A DNA stretch of 64,000 bases from Paraburkholderia susongensis. GTDB lineage: Bacteria > Pseudomonadota > Gammaproteobacteria > Burkholderiales > Burkholderiaceae. The position numbers were made by a program, and so were the translations under genes. Below the pieces are notes generated by a model. The model saw only the letters and a program-made list of their open reading frames with translations. It was not told where the DNA came from and ran no database searches. Below, piece after piece: positions 11,515-21,575 of this stretch (the stretch's first letter is position 1; every line of letters begins with the position of its first letter). The DNA lies in NCBI RefSeq assembly GCF_900177725.1, contig NZ_FXAT01000001.1, positions 248,001 through 312,000 of the forward strand, given 5' to 3'.

Positions 11515-12693
11515 CTACTGCGTTGCGTAGTGCCGTGCGTGTTCGGGCCAGTCGTCCGGCACGATAAAGCCGCGCGAGCGTTCGATCAGATGACCCGCGC
11601 CGTCCTCGATGAACGCCGCGACCATGACGGGTCCACGCTGAGGCGAGGTTTGGGCGGCGAGCGTCGGTGCATCGACGTATGGCGCGCCTTCGGCCATATC
11701 GCTGTCTTTGCTCTCGTCTTTGTTCTTCCCCCGGCTCGCGCCCTGCTCGTCCAGCGCGACGCGTCGCGGCGCGAGCCATTCCAGCCGCGGCAACGCCCGC
11801 CACGTTCGCGCGTGCGCCGCCGCGAACGCCGGCCAGTCGCTGCGCGTGACCCACCAGCCGCGCCCATGCGCGGGGTCGAGTTCGACGGGGTCGGCCGGCG
11901 TATCGCCATGTCGATAGAAGAGCCAACCTTTGACGAACATCTGCGCAGTCCACGGCCCCGGATAACCCGCCGACGCAAACTCCTCGCGCGCGCTCAACGG
12001 CAACTGATGGTTGAGCAGATGCGCGAGCTTGATGTCGAAGCGGTCCTTCAGATTCGGGCCGACGTAATCGGCAAGACGTCCCGCCGATGATTCGCGCGCT
12101 TCGCCCGCGTGCAGATAGCACTTCACCGCCAGTTCCCAATGCAGCCGCGCACCCTCGCGCGTGCTCACGAGAAAATCGCATTCGCCGAGCGTGACGCCCG
12201 CGCGCCGCAACGGCACGCCAGCCGCGACGAGTTGCGCCGCCGGTCCGTACTGCAGAAACCAGCCGAGCAGCCGTTCAGCGTAGCGGCCAAGACGCGTGAT
12301 GCGCGTCGCCTCGAGATCGAGATGCAGAGACTCTGGCGCGGCGTCGAGCGCGCGCAGCCAGGCGGTCGTGGCCTGCAATTGCGACGGTGTTTCAAAAGGA
12401 TTCGCGAGCGCACCGATCGGCGATTGCGGGCGCAGCAGATCGGGACTCAGCAGCAGCCACGCGAGATCGCGCACGGCGGGATCGCGCAATGGATCATCAC
12501 GTGATGGATCGTGCGTGGGAGCGAGCGGCGTGTCGAGCAGCGCGCCGCGAAGTGTGTCGCGAAGTGTGTCGCGACGTGTGCCGAGAAGCGTGTCGGGAAG
12601 CGTGCCGAGAAGCTGGCCGAAAAGCGCGGCACGGGTCACGGGCGCGGCGGCATCGGGCGCCGCCGACCCGTTGAGCCCATTGGGCGTGCTCAC
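11515..12693 (-). CDS. DUF1853 family protein
   Basis: A 392-residue protein of unknown function. The DUF1853 hallmark DPAVRDLAWLLLSPDLL is present after about 70 N-terminal residues, followed by GRYAERLLGWFLQ and a YLHAGE/KDRFDIKLAHLL region. The GTG at 12693 overlaps the TGA of the upstream glycosylase (GTGA), so translation is likely coupled. The N-terminal part is a run of short Asp-Thr-Leu-Arg repeats encoded by imperfect DNA repeats near 12536-12612. Some relatives are described as nuclease-like; nothing here proves it. Confidence 0.8.
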   Translation of the reverse strand: MSTPNGLNGSAAPDAAAPVTRAALFGQLLGTLPDTLLGTRRDTLRDTLRGALLDTPLAPTHDPSRDDPLRDPAVRDLAWLLLSPDLLRPQSPIGALANPFETPSQLQATTAWLRALDAAPESLHLDLEATRITRLGRYAERLLGWFLQYGPAAQLVAAGVPLRRAGVTLGECDFLVSTREGARLHWELAVKCYLHAGEARESSAGRLADYVGPNLKDRFDIKLAHLLNHQLPLSAREEFASAGYPGPWTAQMFVKGWLFYRHGDTPADPVELDPAHGRGWWVTRSDWPAFAAAHARTWRALPRLEWLAPRRVALDEQGASRGKNKDESKDSDMAEGAPYVDAPTLAAQTSPQRGPVMVAAFIEDGAGHLIERSRGFIVPDDWPEHARHYATQ

Positions 12694-13895
12694 GTCGGCT
12701 CGTTCGACGACGCGCCACCGCCCGCCAGCCACGTGTCGCGCGCGAGGCACAGATCCGCCCAGGCCTTCGCCTTGTCGGGCAGGCTGCGCAGCAGATAAGC
12801 GGGATGGTAGGTGACGATGACGGGCACACCCTCGTACGCATGCACGCGGCCGCGCAGCGACGAAATGCTCGCCTCGGTCTTCAGGAGGCTTTGCGCTGCG
12901 AAGCGGCCGAGCGCCACGATCAGTTTCGGCTTGACGAGCGCGACCTGACGCTGCAGATACGGCTCGCAACGCGCGACTTCATCCGGCTGCGGATTGCGGT
13001 TGCCGGGCGGGCGGCACTTGATGACGTTCGCGATATAGACGTTGGTGTCGCGCGCGAGCGCAAGCGAACGCAACATGTTGTCGAGCAGCTTGCCGGCCTG
13101 ACCGACGAACGGCTCGCCCAGGCGGTCTTCATTCTCGCCGGGCGCTTCGCCGATCAGCATCCAGTCGGCATGACGATCGCCGACACCGAAGACCGTGTTC
13201 CTGCGTTTCTCGCACAGGCGGCACGACTCGCACGCGGCGACGCGCTCGCTCAGTGCGTCCCAGTCGAGCGTATGGACGGGTGGCAGTGAGGGGGTGTCGC
13301 CGCGAGCTTCGGCGGGTGCGTGAGGGGACGCATGAGCAGGCGCATGAGCGGGCAGATCATCGAACCACGCGAAGTCGTCGTCGGGCGGGGCGTCGAAGTT
13401 TGGCGGTTCGGGGGAATGCGCTTGCGGTTGTGTTCGCTGTTGCTCCGACTGTTGCTTCGACTGTTGCTCCGGCTGCCGTGCCGGGCGGCGCGGCGGCGCG
13501 GGTTCGTCCTGCTGCACAGATTCGGACAACGCCGGCGGCGGCGGCACGTCCGCCGATGCGCGCATCGGCTCGCGCATAACCTGCGCAGCAGGCTCCACGT
13601 GACGCTCATCGCGCGCGTGTTCCTGCGCGTGTTCCTGCGCATCTCCCCGCACGGAGCGCGGCTCATCTGCACGCCCCGCCGCGACGCGATCGTCCGGCCG
13701 ATTGCGTCCGTCACCCGGGATGACCGGCTCGCCGGCCGCCGCGCGAGCCGCTTCGGCACGCCCATCATCCTGCGTGCCCTGGCCATCGCTATACCCGGCA
13801 CCCGCCTCATCGACAGCCGGCCGCGCCGCCATCCCGCGACGCACCCACAACGGCGCGAGTCCGAATTCTTCGAGCACCGATTCATGCAGCGCCAT
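12690..13895 (-). CDS. Family 4 uracil-DNA glycosylase with long low-complexity N-terminus
   Basis: Iron-sulfur uracil-DNA glycosylase that removes uracil from DNA. The catalytic domain fills the second half: CESCRLCEKRRN with cluster cysteines near residue 220, IGEAPGENEDRLGEPFVGQAG (uracil pocket), NVIKCRPPGNRNP and VIVTYHPAYLLR. The first 200 residues are unusual: Ala/Pro/Gln-rich with a run of EQQSKQQSEQQ type. Family members are usually 200-300 residues long, so this 401-residue protein carries a disordered extension. The ATG at 13895 overlaps the end of rimI by 14 bp. Confidence 0.9.
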   Translation of the reverse strand: MALHESVLEEFGLAPLWVRRGMAARPAVDEAGAGYSDGQGTQDDGRAEAARAAAGEPVIPGDGRNRPDDRVAAGRADEPRSVRGDAQEHAQEHARDERHVEPAAQVMREPMRASADVPPPPALSESVQQDEPAPPRRPARQPEQQSKQQSEQQRTQPQAHSPEPPNFDAPPDDDFAWFDDLPAHAPAHASPHAPAEARGDTPSLPPVHTLDWDALSERVAACESCRLCEKRRNTVFGVGDRHADWMLIGEAPGENEDRLGEPFVGQAGKLLDNMLRSLALARDTNVYIANVIKCRPPGNRNPQPDEVARCEPYLQRQVALVKPKLIVALGRFAAQSLLKTEASISSLRGRVHAYEGVPVIVTYHPAYLLRSLPDKAKAWADLCLARDTWLAGGGASSNEPT

Positions 13896-14376
13896 CTGCG
13901 CCCTCCGTAGCAAACGAAAAACGCATCACGATCGCGTCCTCCCGGCCGCGATGCCGCGCCGGATAATAGTTCTTACGCCGGCCGATCGATGCAAAGCCGA
14001 AGCGTTCGTAAAGCCGGATCGCCCGATGATTCGACGGCCGCACTTCGAGCAGCAGGCCTTCGAGCTTTTCGGCGTGTGTAATGCGCACCGCCTCGCGCAG
14101 CAGCGCGAGACCCGCACCGGCGCCTTGCGCCTGCGGCGTGACACACAGGTTGAGCAGATGCATTTCGTCGACGACCGGCATCAGCACGCAATAGCCGATC
14201 AGCGCCCCTGTCACGTGCCGCAGACAGATACCGAAATAGCCGTTGCGCAGCGAGTCGCCGAAATTGCCGCGGCTCCACGGAAACTCATACGCGAGCTTCT
14301 CGATCGCGGCGACCTCGTCGAGATCGCTTTCGGTCATCGGCGACATGTAGCGGTCCGCGAGCAACACGCCGCTCAT
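13882..14376 (-). CDS. rimI: Ribosomal protein S18-alanine N-acetyltransferase
   Basis: GNAT enzyme that acetylates the N-terminal alanine of ribosomal protein S18. The 164-residue protein shows the acetyl-CoA loop QAQGAGAGLALL and the C-terminal block NHRAIRLYERFGF. Its ATG overlaps the TGA of tsaB by 4 bp (ATGA). The tsaB-rimI pairing is common in proteobacteria and supports the assignment over a generic GNAT. Confidence 0.92.
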   Translation of the reverse strand: MSGVLLADRYMSPMTESDLDEVAAIEKLAYEFPWSRGNFGDSLRNGYFGICLRHVTGALIGYCVLMPVVDEMHLLNLCVTPQAQGAGAGLALLREAVRITHAEKLEGLLLEVRPSNHRAIRLYERFGFASIGRRKNYYPARHRGREDAIVMRFSFATEGADGAA

Positions 14377-15209
14377 TGCTTCGCCTCACCGTGGGGCGCT
14401 TGCCGGGGCGCGCCGTCGGGCGTATGCCCGGCCGCCTGCGTTGCTGTCTGTGCCGCCTGCGCCGCCTTGGCCGCTTTTTCTGCGGCGCGCTCCGCAGTGG
14501 TCTGAGCGACCTTGTCGCGTATGTATTCAGGTGCAGCCTGATCGGCGGGCACGGTACGCCCTGCGTGAAACGCGCGCAACGCAGCATAGGCCAGCGGCAC
14601 CGCATGCGGCAGCGCCTCGCCATCGACGCTGCGCGCGGCGGCAACCGCGGGCAGCCGCGCGCCGAACGCAGCGGCCGCGTTGCCTGCGAGCGTGAACGGC
14701 ACGTCGGGCAGCACGAGCCGCTGCGGCGCATCGAGCGACGCCGTTTGCACGGTGCGCCATTCGTGTTGCGCGTCGTCCCACGCGTAGTCGGCCCAATAGA
14801 TTTCGTCCATGCGCGCGTCGAGCGCGGCCAGCACGCGCGTCGCCGACGGATCGCGCAGACGCGCGCTTTCCGCGCACACAAGCAGGGTGCCGAGCGGCAC
14901 GACCGGCAGATTCAGGCCGAACGCGAGGCCTTGGGCGACGCCGGTCGCCGTGCGCAAACCGGTAAACGAGCCGGGACCGGAGCCGAACGCGATCGCGTTA
15001 CAGTCCGCGAGCGCGAGACCCGCTTCGTCGAACAGTTCGCGGATCGCCGGGAGCAGGCGCGTGCTGGAGACCGCGCCGGTCTGCTCGTGGCGCACCCAGA
15101 CGCGGGGTTCGGCGGTGGGCTGACCGGCTGAATCGACGGACGCGGACACGAGCGCCGCCGAACAGAATTCGGTCGAAGTATCGAGGGCAAGGAGCACTGT
15201 TTGAGTCAT
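14373..15209 (-). CDS. tsaB: tRNA threonylcarbamoyladenosine biosynthesis protein TsaB
   Basis: Non-catalytic partner of TsaD in making the t6A modification at position 37 of ANN-decoding tRNAs. The actin-like fold begins LALDTSTEFCSAALV and continues with GSGPGSFTGLR, both diagnostic. The 278-residue length is slightly above the usual 230, because of an Ala-rich C-terminal tail. Start at ATG 15209 gives the family N-terminus MTQTVLLALDTS. First gene of the tsaB-rimI-udg-DUF1853 operon. Confidence 0.94.
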   Translation of the reverse strand: MTQTVLLALDTSTEFCSAALVSASVDSAGQPTAEPRVWVRHEQTGAVSSTRLLPAIRELFDEAGLALADCNAIAFGSGPGSFTGLRTATGVAQGLAFGLNLPVVPLGTLLVCAESARLRDPSATRVLAALDARMDEIYWADYAWDDAQHEWRTVQTASLDAPQRLVLPDVPFTLAGNAAAAFGARLPAVAAARSVDGEALPHAVPLAYAALRAFHAGRTVPADQAAPEYIRDKVAQTTAERAAEKAAKAAQAAQTATQAAGHTPDGAPRQAPHGEAKQ

Positions 15210-15389
15210 GGACCGTATTGTAATCGGCGCCGTGCGCGTGGATGGTGGTTTGCCGGCGGGTTTGCACTGGCGCGCCGAACCGCTCCCCGGCCGTGAGCGT
15301 TTGGAATAAGCCCTCGGTCCCGCAGCGGCAGGCAATTGTTATGATCTTCGGCCAACCTCATTCGAGCCCGCCCGGCGGGCCATACAGCC

Positions 15390-15659
15390 ATGACCGATAT
15401 CGACACCCAGTTCGCGCAAGCCCAGGAAGACGTCAAGCAGTTGCCGGAGCGTCCGGGCAACCTCACGCTGCTGCGTCTTTACGCGCTCTTCAAGCAGGCG
15501 AGCGAAGGCGACGTGCAAGGCGACAAGCCGGGCTTCACCGACATCGTCGGCAAATACAAGTACGACGCGTGGGCGGCGCTCAAGGGCACCGCGCAGGACG
15601 CTGCGAAGCAGCAATACGTCGAGCTCGTCGAGTCGCTGAAGAGCGGCGCCGCAGCCTGA
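15390..15659 (+). CDS. Acyl-CoA-binding protein
   Basis: Small 89-residue four-helix protein that binds long-chain acyl-CoA in the cytosol. The ACBP signature is clear: LLRLYALFKQASEGDVQGDK and KYKYDAWAALKGTAQDAAKQ, with the Tyr and Lys residues that contact the CoA. It is divergent from tsaB with 180 bp between the two starts. A monocistronic gene is likely, since 560 bp of non-coding DNA follow. Confidence 0.93.
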   Translation: MTDIDTQFAQAQEDVKQLPERPGNLTLLRLYALFKQASEGDVQGDKPGFTDIVGKYKYDAWAALKGTAQDAAKQQYVELVESLKSGAAA

Positions 15660-16219
15660 CACGCTTGCGGCTTTAGCGCGGCCTCAGCGCAACCGCCACA
15701 CCGCCGCAACATGGCCGCCCTGTATGATGCAGCGGCCTCGCGGCGATTCCGGCACCGCCAATGGCACCCAATGGCACCGCCAATAAGCGCGAATTCCGGC
15801 CGCCGCTTCCCCGGCCGCCCTACCTGTTCCCGCGCGCTTTTCCGATCCGACAGATCCGAATAGTGGCGCAGTGCAACAAATTCCGATATAATGCTGCCTG
15901 CGCTTCATCGCTATGCCTGCTTTTTCGAGCGGCCCTGGCGGCGCGGCGTCTCGTAGCGTTTAGCTCCAATCCAGTTTAGAACCTGTCCCCTCCTGCCTAG
16001 CCCTCTACGGGCATCAAGTCCCAGGCTGGCGGCACGCCGTGTTGGCATGTCGCATCCGATACAGCTTCTAACGAAAAGCTCGCCTTTATTGTCGCGAGCT
16101 GCCCCCGTTTTTTGATTTGCTCGCTGCTTCTTTGCTCGCTGAATCCGACGACTTGGGTATGCCGATTGGCGTTGACGTTTTAACTCCCTGATTCCCCAGG
16201 ATCGTTTTCAAGGATTCAC
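15660..16219 (+). other. Intergenic region with possible long leader of the helicase gene
   Basis: No gene is seen in these 560 bp. A TATAAT hexamer lies at 15887-15892, but the -35 partner 17 bp upstream is poor. If it is used, the helicase mRNA would have a leader of about 320 nt. A short direct repeat (TTTGCTCGCTG, twice) lies near 16115-16140. Long leaders are known for cold-shock-regulated RNA helicases in other bacteria; a regulatory role here is only inferred. Confidence 0.4.
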
Positions 16220-17839
16220 ATGACTTCGAGCAATTCCTCCAGCAGCCCGTTGAACGCCATCGCCGACGAAGCACTCGGTCTCGCATCCGCTGCACCTGCC
16301 GCACCCACGGCACCCGCGGCAGCCGAGCCGGCTGAAGCCAAGCCGTCGTTCGCGTCGCTCGGTCTGTCCGCGGAAGTCGTCTCCGCGCTGACCGCTGCTG
16401 GTTACGAGCATCCGACGCCGGTACAGCAACGCGCGGTGCCCGCTGCCATCGCCGGCCGCGACCTGCTGGTTTCGAGCCCCACGGGCTCGGGCAAGACCGC
16501 TGCGTTCATGCTGCCCGCCATCGAGCGTTTCGCGCAGCTGCAAAAGACGCAGACGAGCCAGCCGCGCGAACCGCGTCCGGCCGACGGTGGCCGTGGCCGC
16601 CGTCCGCAGCCGGTCGCGCGTCCGACCATGCTGGTGCTGACCCCGACCCGCGAACTCGCGATGCAGGTCACGACCGCCGCCGCAACCTACGGCAAGCATC
16701 TGAAGCGCCTGCGCACCGTCAGCATTCTCGGCGGCGTCGCCTATGGCCAGCAGCTGATGCTGCTCGCGAAGAACCCCGAAATTCTCGTCGCCACGCCGGG
16801 CCGTCTGATCGACCACCTCGAGCGCGGCCGCATCGATCTGTCGCAACTGCAGATCCTCGTGCTCGACGAAGCCGACCGCATGCTCGACATGGGCTTCATC
16901 GACGACATCGAAACGATCGTCGCCCAAACGCCGGCCACGCGTCAGACCATGCTGTTCTCGGCCACGCTCGACGGCAAGATCGGCTCGCTGACCGGCCGTC
17001 TGCTGAAGGATCCGGAGCGCATCGAGATCATCCAGCGTATGGAGCAGCGCACCAACATCGCGCAAACCGTTCACTACGTCGACGACCGCGATCACAAGGA
17101 TCGTCTGCTCGACCATCTGCTGCGCGACGCCGGCCTCGACCAGGCCATCGTCTTCACGGCCACCAAGATGGACGCGGACCAACTGGCGGGCCGTCTTGCC
17201 GACGCCGGTTTCGAATCGGCTGCGCTGCACGGCGACCTGCCGCAAGGCGCACGTAACCGCACGATCCGCGCGCTGCGCGAGCGCCGCGTGCGCGTGCTGG
17301 TGGCAACGGATGTCGCCGCTCGCGGTATCGACATCCCCGGCATCACGCACGTGTTCAACTACGATCTGCCGAAGTTCGCCGAAGACTACGTGCACCGTAT
17401 CGGCCGTACCGGCCGCGCGGGCCGCTCGGGTGTCGCCGTGAGCCTCGTGCATCACGCAGAACAGGGTGCGCTCAAGCGCATCGAGCGCTTCGTGCGCACC
17501 CCGCTGCCGGTCAACGTCGTCGAAGGCTTCGAGCCGCGCAAGGCGCCGCCGTCGGGTAACGGCCGTCCTGGTTTTGGCGGCCGCGGCCGTCCGGGCGGTA
17601 ACAGCGGCCGGCGCTTCGGCAGCGGTTCGGGCAAGCCGGGCGGCTACGGCAGCGGCTCGCGCAATGGCAGCGGCAGCGGCAGCGGCAACAGCAACGGCAA
17701 TGGCAACAGCTGGGGTAACAAGCCGGCCGGCGGCGGCTCGCGCGAAGGTTACGGCGCAGCACGCGAAGGCTACGGCTCGCGTGACGGCTACAGCGCGCGC
17801 CGCAACGACGGTCCGCGTTCGGCCCGCCGCGGCAGCTAA
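16220..17839 (+). CDS. rhlE: DEAD-box ATP-dependent RNA helicase, RhlE type
   Basis: RNA-unwinding ATPase. Conserved motifs run in order: SSPTGSGKTAAFMLP (I), PTRELAMQ (Ia), TPGRLIDHL (Ib), VLDEADRMLDMGF (II), FSATLDGK (III), ATKMDADQLAGRL (IV), ATDVAARGIDIPG (V) and YVHRIGRTGRAGRSG (VI). The Q motif (FASLGLSAEVVSALTAAGY region) precedes motif I. The last 110 residues are Gly/Ser/Asn/Arg-rich without clear structure, as in RNA-binding RGG-like tails. The protein has 539 residues. A strong terminator follows about 100 bp downstream. Confidence 0.92.
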   Translation: MTSSNSSSSPLNAIADEALGLASAAPAAPTAPAAAEPAEAKPSFASLGLSAEVVSALTAAGYEHPTPVQQRAVPAAIAGRDLLVSSPTGSGKTAAFMLPAIERFAQLQKTQTSQPREPRPADGGRGRRPQPVARPTMLVLTPTRELAMQVTTAAATYGKHLKRLRTVSILGGVAYGQQLMLLAKNPEILVATPGRLIDHLERGRIDLSQLQILVLDEADRMLDMGFIDDIETIVAQTPATRQTMLFSATLDGKIGSLTGRLLKDPERIEIIQRMEQRTNIAQTVHYVDDRDHKDRLLDHLLRDAGLDQAIVFTATKMDADQLAGRLADAGFESAALHGDLPQGARNRTIRALRERRVRVLVATDVAARGIDIPGITHVFNYDLPKFAEDYVHRIGRTGRAGRSGVAVSLVHHAEQGALKRIERFVRTPLPVNVVEGFEPRKAPPSGNGRPGFGGRGRPGGNSGRRFGSGSGKPGGYGSGSRNGSGSGSGNSNGNGNSWGNKPAGGGSREGYGAAREGYGSRDGYSARRNDGPRSARRGS

Positions 17840-17942
17840 GCGGTGCTGATTGCGGCGAGGTTGGGCTCACCAGAGCTCATCACTTCGCTGCACACAATAC
17901 GCTGAAAGACCTGGACGGCTGCACGCCGTCCGTCAGTCCAGG

Positions 17943-17973
17943 AAAAACCGGTGCTCAGGCACCGGTTTTTTTT
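17943..17973 (+). terminator. Rho-independent terminator of the helicase gene
   Basis: A 12-bp perfect stem (AAAAACCGGTGC, 17943-17954, with its complement at 17959-17970) has a 4-nt loop and is followed by a run of eight T in total. It ends about 130 bp after the helicase stop codon. Confidence 0.9.
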
Positions 17974-18077
17974 CGTCCATTGTTCGCCCACCCCAAATTT
18001 CACGATATGAAAAAATTTTTTGCGTCGTAAAAAATCATGCTGCAAGGCACAAGACGCCTATTGCAATATGGAAAATA

Positions 18078-18098
18078 TCGTTTCTCAATACGAAACGA
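18078..18098. promoter_or_regulatory. Inverted repeat upstream of aceA
   Basis: TCGTTTC-N7-GAAACGA, a perfect 7-bp inverted repeat in an AT-rich stretch about 190 bp before the aceA start. Its position fits an operator for glyoxylate-shunt control, but the regulator is unknown and no convincing -35/-10 pair was placed beside it. Confidence 0.4.
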
Positions 18099-18285
18099 CA
18101 GATTCAATTCATTGATTTCATTGAACAATAAATATTGGAAAAACGCTTTGCGGCGCCTGTCACGCGATCATCGATTTGCCTAGACTCTTATATAAGACTT
18201 CACGGAACAAAACGCCCAGCCGGGCCCGACGCTTCGAGAAGACAGAGTCACCCATCCTCCATAACAGGCACAGAAGGAGCACATC

Positions 18286-19596
<1,311 letters not shown>

Positions 19597-19942
19597 ACCT
19601 GAGAGTGCAGTTGGAAGTCGAGGCCACGCGGACCGGGCGCCTTGCCGGTCCCGCGGCCTGATCGCAGTAACGGTGGGCAAACACGGTCGGCAAACACGAC
19701 TGGCAAACGGCAGGCGGCTCCGTCAGAGAGTCGCCGTCATAGGGAGGAACCGCGCCGCCGCGCTCGGGCAGTCAATCCGAAGCCGGTCCAAAATCGGCAC
19801 CCCATCCGGCACCCAGCGGCCGGCGGCCAGGTTCGGCAAGAAACAATCGCAGCAGCGGAGAAAAGCTCGCACAGCGCATCGTGCGGCGACTATGGGCGCG
19901 CCAGTTTCGCGGCTGGCGCGTTTTTTTACGCCCACACGGCGT
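19597..19942 (+). other. Intergenic region between aceA and the universal stress gene
   Basis: No coding signal is seen in these 346 bp. The only recognisable element is the terminator at 19897-19927, close to the right end. Confidence 0.6.
19897..19927 (+). terminator. Rho-independent terminator downstream of aceA
   Basis: Stem CGCGCCAG (19897-19904) pairs with CTGGCGCG (19913-19920), followed by seven T. It lies between the convergent aceA and universal stress genes and points to stop the aceA transcript. Confidence 0.85.
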
Positions 19943-20377
19943 TCAGCGATACACGATCACCGGAATCTTCGTATGCGTGAGCACCCGTTGCGTTTCGCTG
20001 CCGATCAGCAGGCTGCCGAGCCCGCGCCGCCCATGCGAGGCCATGAAGATCACGTCGCAGCCGCCCTGCTCGGCCGCCTCGATGATGCCGAGATAGGGCG
20101 CCGGATGCACGCTCGTGCGACTGTCGACGTGCACGCCGACCCGGTGCGCGGCGTGCTCGACCTCGCGCAGATGCACGCGCGCTTCGCGCTCGCTGCGCTG
20201 CAGGAACTCGGCGGGCGGCTCGACCACCACGTCGGAGAACGGCGAGTACGGATATTGCGGCAGACACGCGTACGCGGTGACGCGCGCGCCGACGGCCTGG
20301 GCGAGATCGATCGCGCCCGCTATGGCCTTGCGTGACAGGTCGGAACCGTCGGTCGGAACCAGGATGTGGCTGAACAT
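19943..20377 (-). CDS. Universal stress protein (UspA family)
   Basis: A single Usp domain of 144 residues. It starts FSHILVPTDGSDLSRKA and ends with the ATP-binding motif ASHGRRGLGSLLIGSETQRVL, which contains the G-x2-G-x9-G(S/T) spacing of nucleotide-binding members. Single gene, convergent with aceA. Stress type and ligand cannot be told from sequence. Confidence 0.92.
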   Translation of the reverse strand: MFSHILVPTDGSDLSRKAIAGAIDLAQAVGARVTAYACLPQYPYSPFSDVVVEPPAEFLQRSEREARVHLREVEHAAHRVGVHVDSRTSVHPAPYLGIIEAAEQGGCDVIFMASHGRRGLGSLLIGSETQRVLTHTKIPVIVYR

Positions 20378-20522
20378 GATGCCCTCCGTCGCCGGCTGCG
20401 CGCAGCGCGGCTTCAGCGTTCAACGAAGCCCGGCATGCAGGCTGCTCCAATCGATTGTAGTGCGTGGGAATGTGGGTAGGGATCGGCCGAGGGTCTGTCT
20501 GGATATCGGGACCGGCAACCCG

Positions 20523-21425
20523 TCAATCCCAATAACCGGGTTCGCCGTACGTATGCTTGAGAAAGTCCAGAAACAGCCGCACCCGCAGCGGCAAATGACG
20601 GCGCTGCGGAAACACCGCGTGAATGCCGATCGGCGGCGCGGCGAATTCGTCGAGCACGGTCACGAGCCGGCCGGTCGAGATCTCCGCGCCGATCTCCCAC
20701 CACGAGCGCCACGCGAGCCCGTGCCCCGCGAGACACCATTCATGCAGCACCGCGCCGTCCGAGCATTCCATCGTGCCGGACACCTTGATCGACACGACCT
20801 TGCCGTCCTGCTGGAACATCCACCCGCGTTGCTGGTTCGCACTCGCGCCGAGCGCGAGGCAGTTGTGACGCGCGAGATCGGCGAGGCTGCGCGGCGCACC
20901 GCGCCGGCTCAGGTACGCGGGCGACGCGACGCACACGCGCCGGTTTTCGGCGAGTTTCAGCGATACGAGCGACGAATCGGGCAATTCGCCCAGTCGCACC
21001 GCGCAGTCGAAACCTTCGTTGACGAGATCGACGAGCCGGTCGGACAGATCGAGCGTAATCGACACGTCCGGATGCGCGACCGTGAACGCCGGCACGAGCG
21101 GTGCGACATGCCGGCGCCCGAAACCGGCCGGCGCCGACAGCCGCAGATGGCCGCTCGCCTTGACGCCGCCCGCCGACACGCTCGCCTCGGCGTTCTGCAT
21201 GTCGTGAATGATGCGCTGGCAGTCCTCGAGAAAAGCCGAACCTTCGAAAGTCAGCGTGAGCTTGCGCGTCGTGCGCACGAGCAGCTTGACGCCGAGACGC
21301 TCTTCGAGCGCATCGATGCGCCGGCCGATGATCGCGGGCGCGACGCCTTCGGCGAGCGCCGCCGCGGAGAGGCTGCCCCTGGCGGCAACGGTGACGAAAG
21401 TCTCGATCTGCTTGAAACGGTCCAT
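20523..21425 (-). CDS. LysR family transcriptional regulator
   Basis: A 300-residue regulator with a winged-helix N-terminus (MDRFKQIETFVTVAARGSLS, then AIIGRRIDALEERLGVKLL) and a C-terminal substrate-binding domain ending in FLDFLKHTYGEPGYWD. It is divergent from the haloacid dehalogenase gene, 150 bp apart. LysR proteins usually control the divergent neighbour, so the dehalogenase and perhaps aceB are likely targets. A palindrome in the shared region is a candidate binding site. Confidence 0.92.
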   Translation of the reverse strand: MDRFKQIETFVTVAARGSLSAAALAEGVAPAIIGRRIDALEERLGVKLLVRTTRKLTLTFEGSAFLEDCQRIIHDMQNAEASVSAGGVKASGHLRLSAPAGFGRRHVAPLVPAFTVAHPDVSITLDLSDRLVDLVNEGFDCAVRLGELPDSSLVSLKLAENRRVCVASPAYLSRRGAPRSLADLARHNCLALGASANQQRGWMFQQDGKVVSIKVSGTMECSDGAVLHEWCLAGHGLAWRSWWEIGAEISTGRLVTVLDEFAAPPIGIHAVFPQRRHLPLRVRLFLDFLKHTYGEPGYWD

Positions 21426-21490
21426 GACTGATGCGTGCCGCCACGAGGTGGAAAAGTGAGCATGCGCGTCAGATTAGGTATATGAAAGTA

Positions 21491-21508
21491 AAAGATCAAG
21501 TGATCTTT
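21491..21508. promoter_or_regulatory. Palindrome in the LysR/dehalogenase intergenic region
   Basis: AAAGATCA-AG-TGATCTTT, a perfect 8-bp inverted repeat with a 2-bp centre. It is 66 bp before the LysR start and 68 bp before the dehalogenase start. A possible -10 (TACAAT at 21539-21544) for the dehalogenase lies 30 bp further. This is a good candidate for the LysR operator. Confidence 0.5.
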
Positions 21509-21575
21509 AGCCTATTTTTTTACCCCTGATACCACCAATACAATCGACCCCGACCTCTGACAGGAGTGCACGGCA

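Noticed and set aside
18134-18160. Sigma54-like element (GG ... TGC) before aceA
   Set aside because: The spacing between GG and GC is 11, not the required 10, and the -24 box is incomplete.
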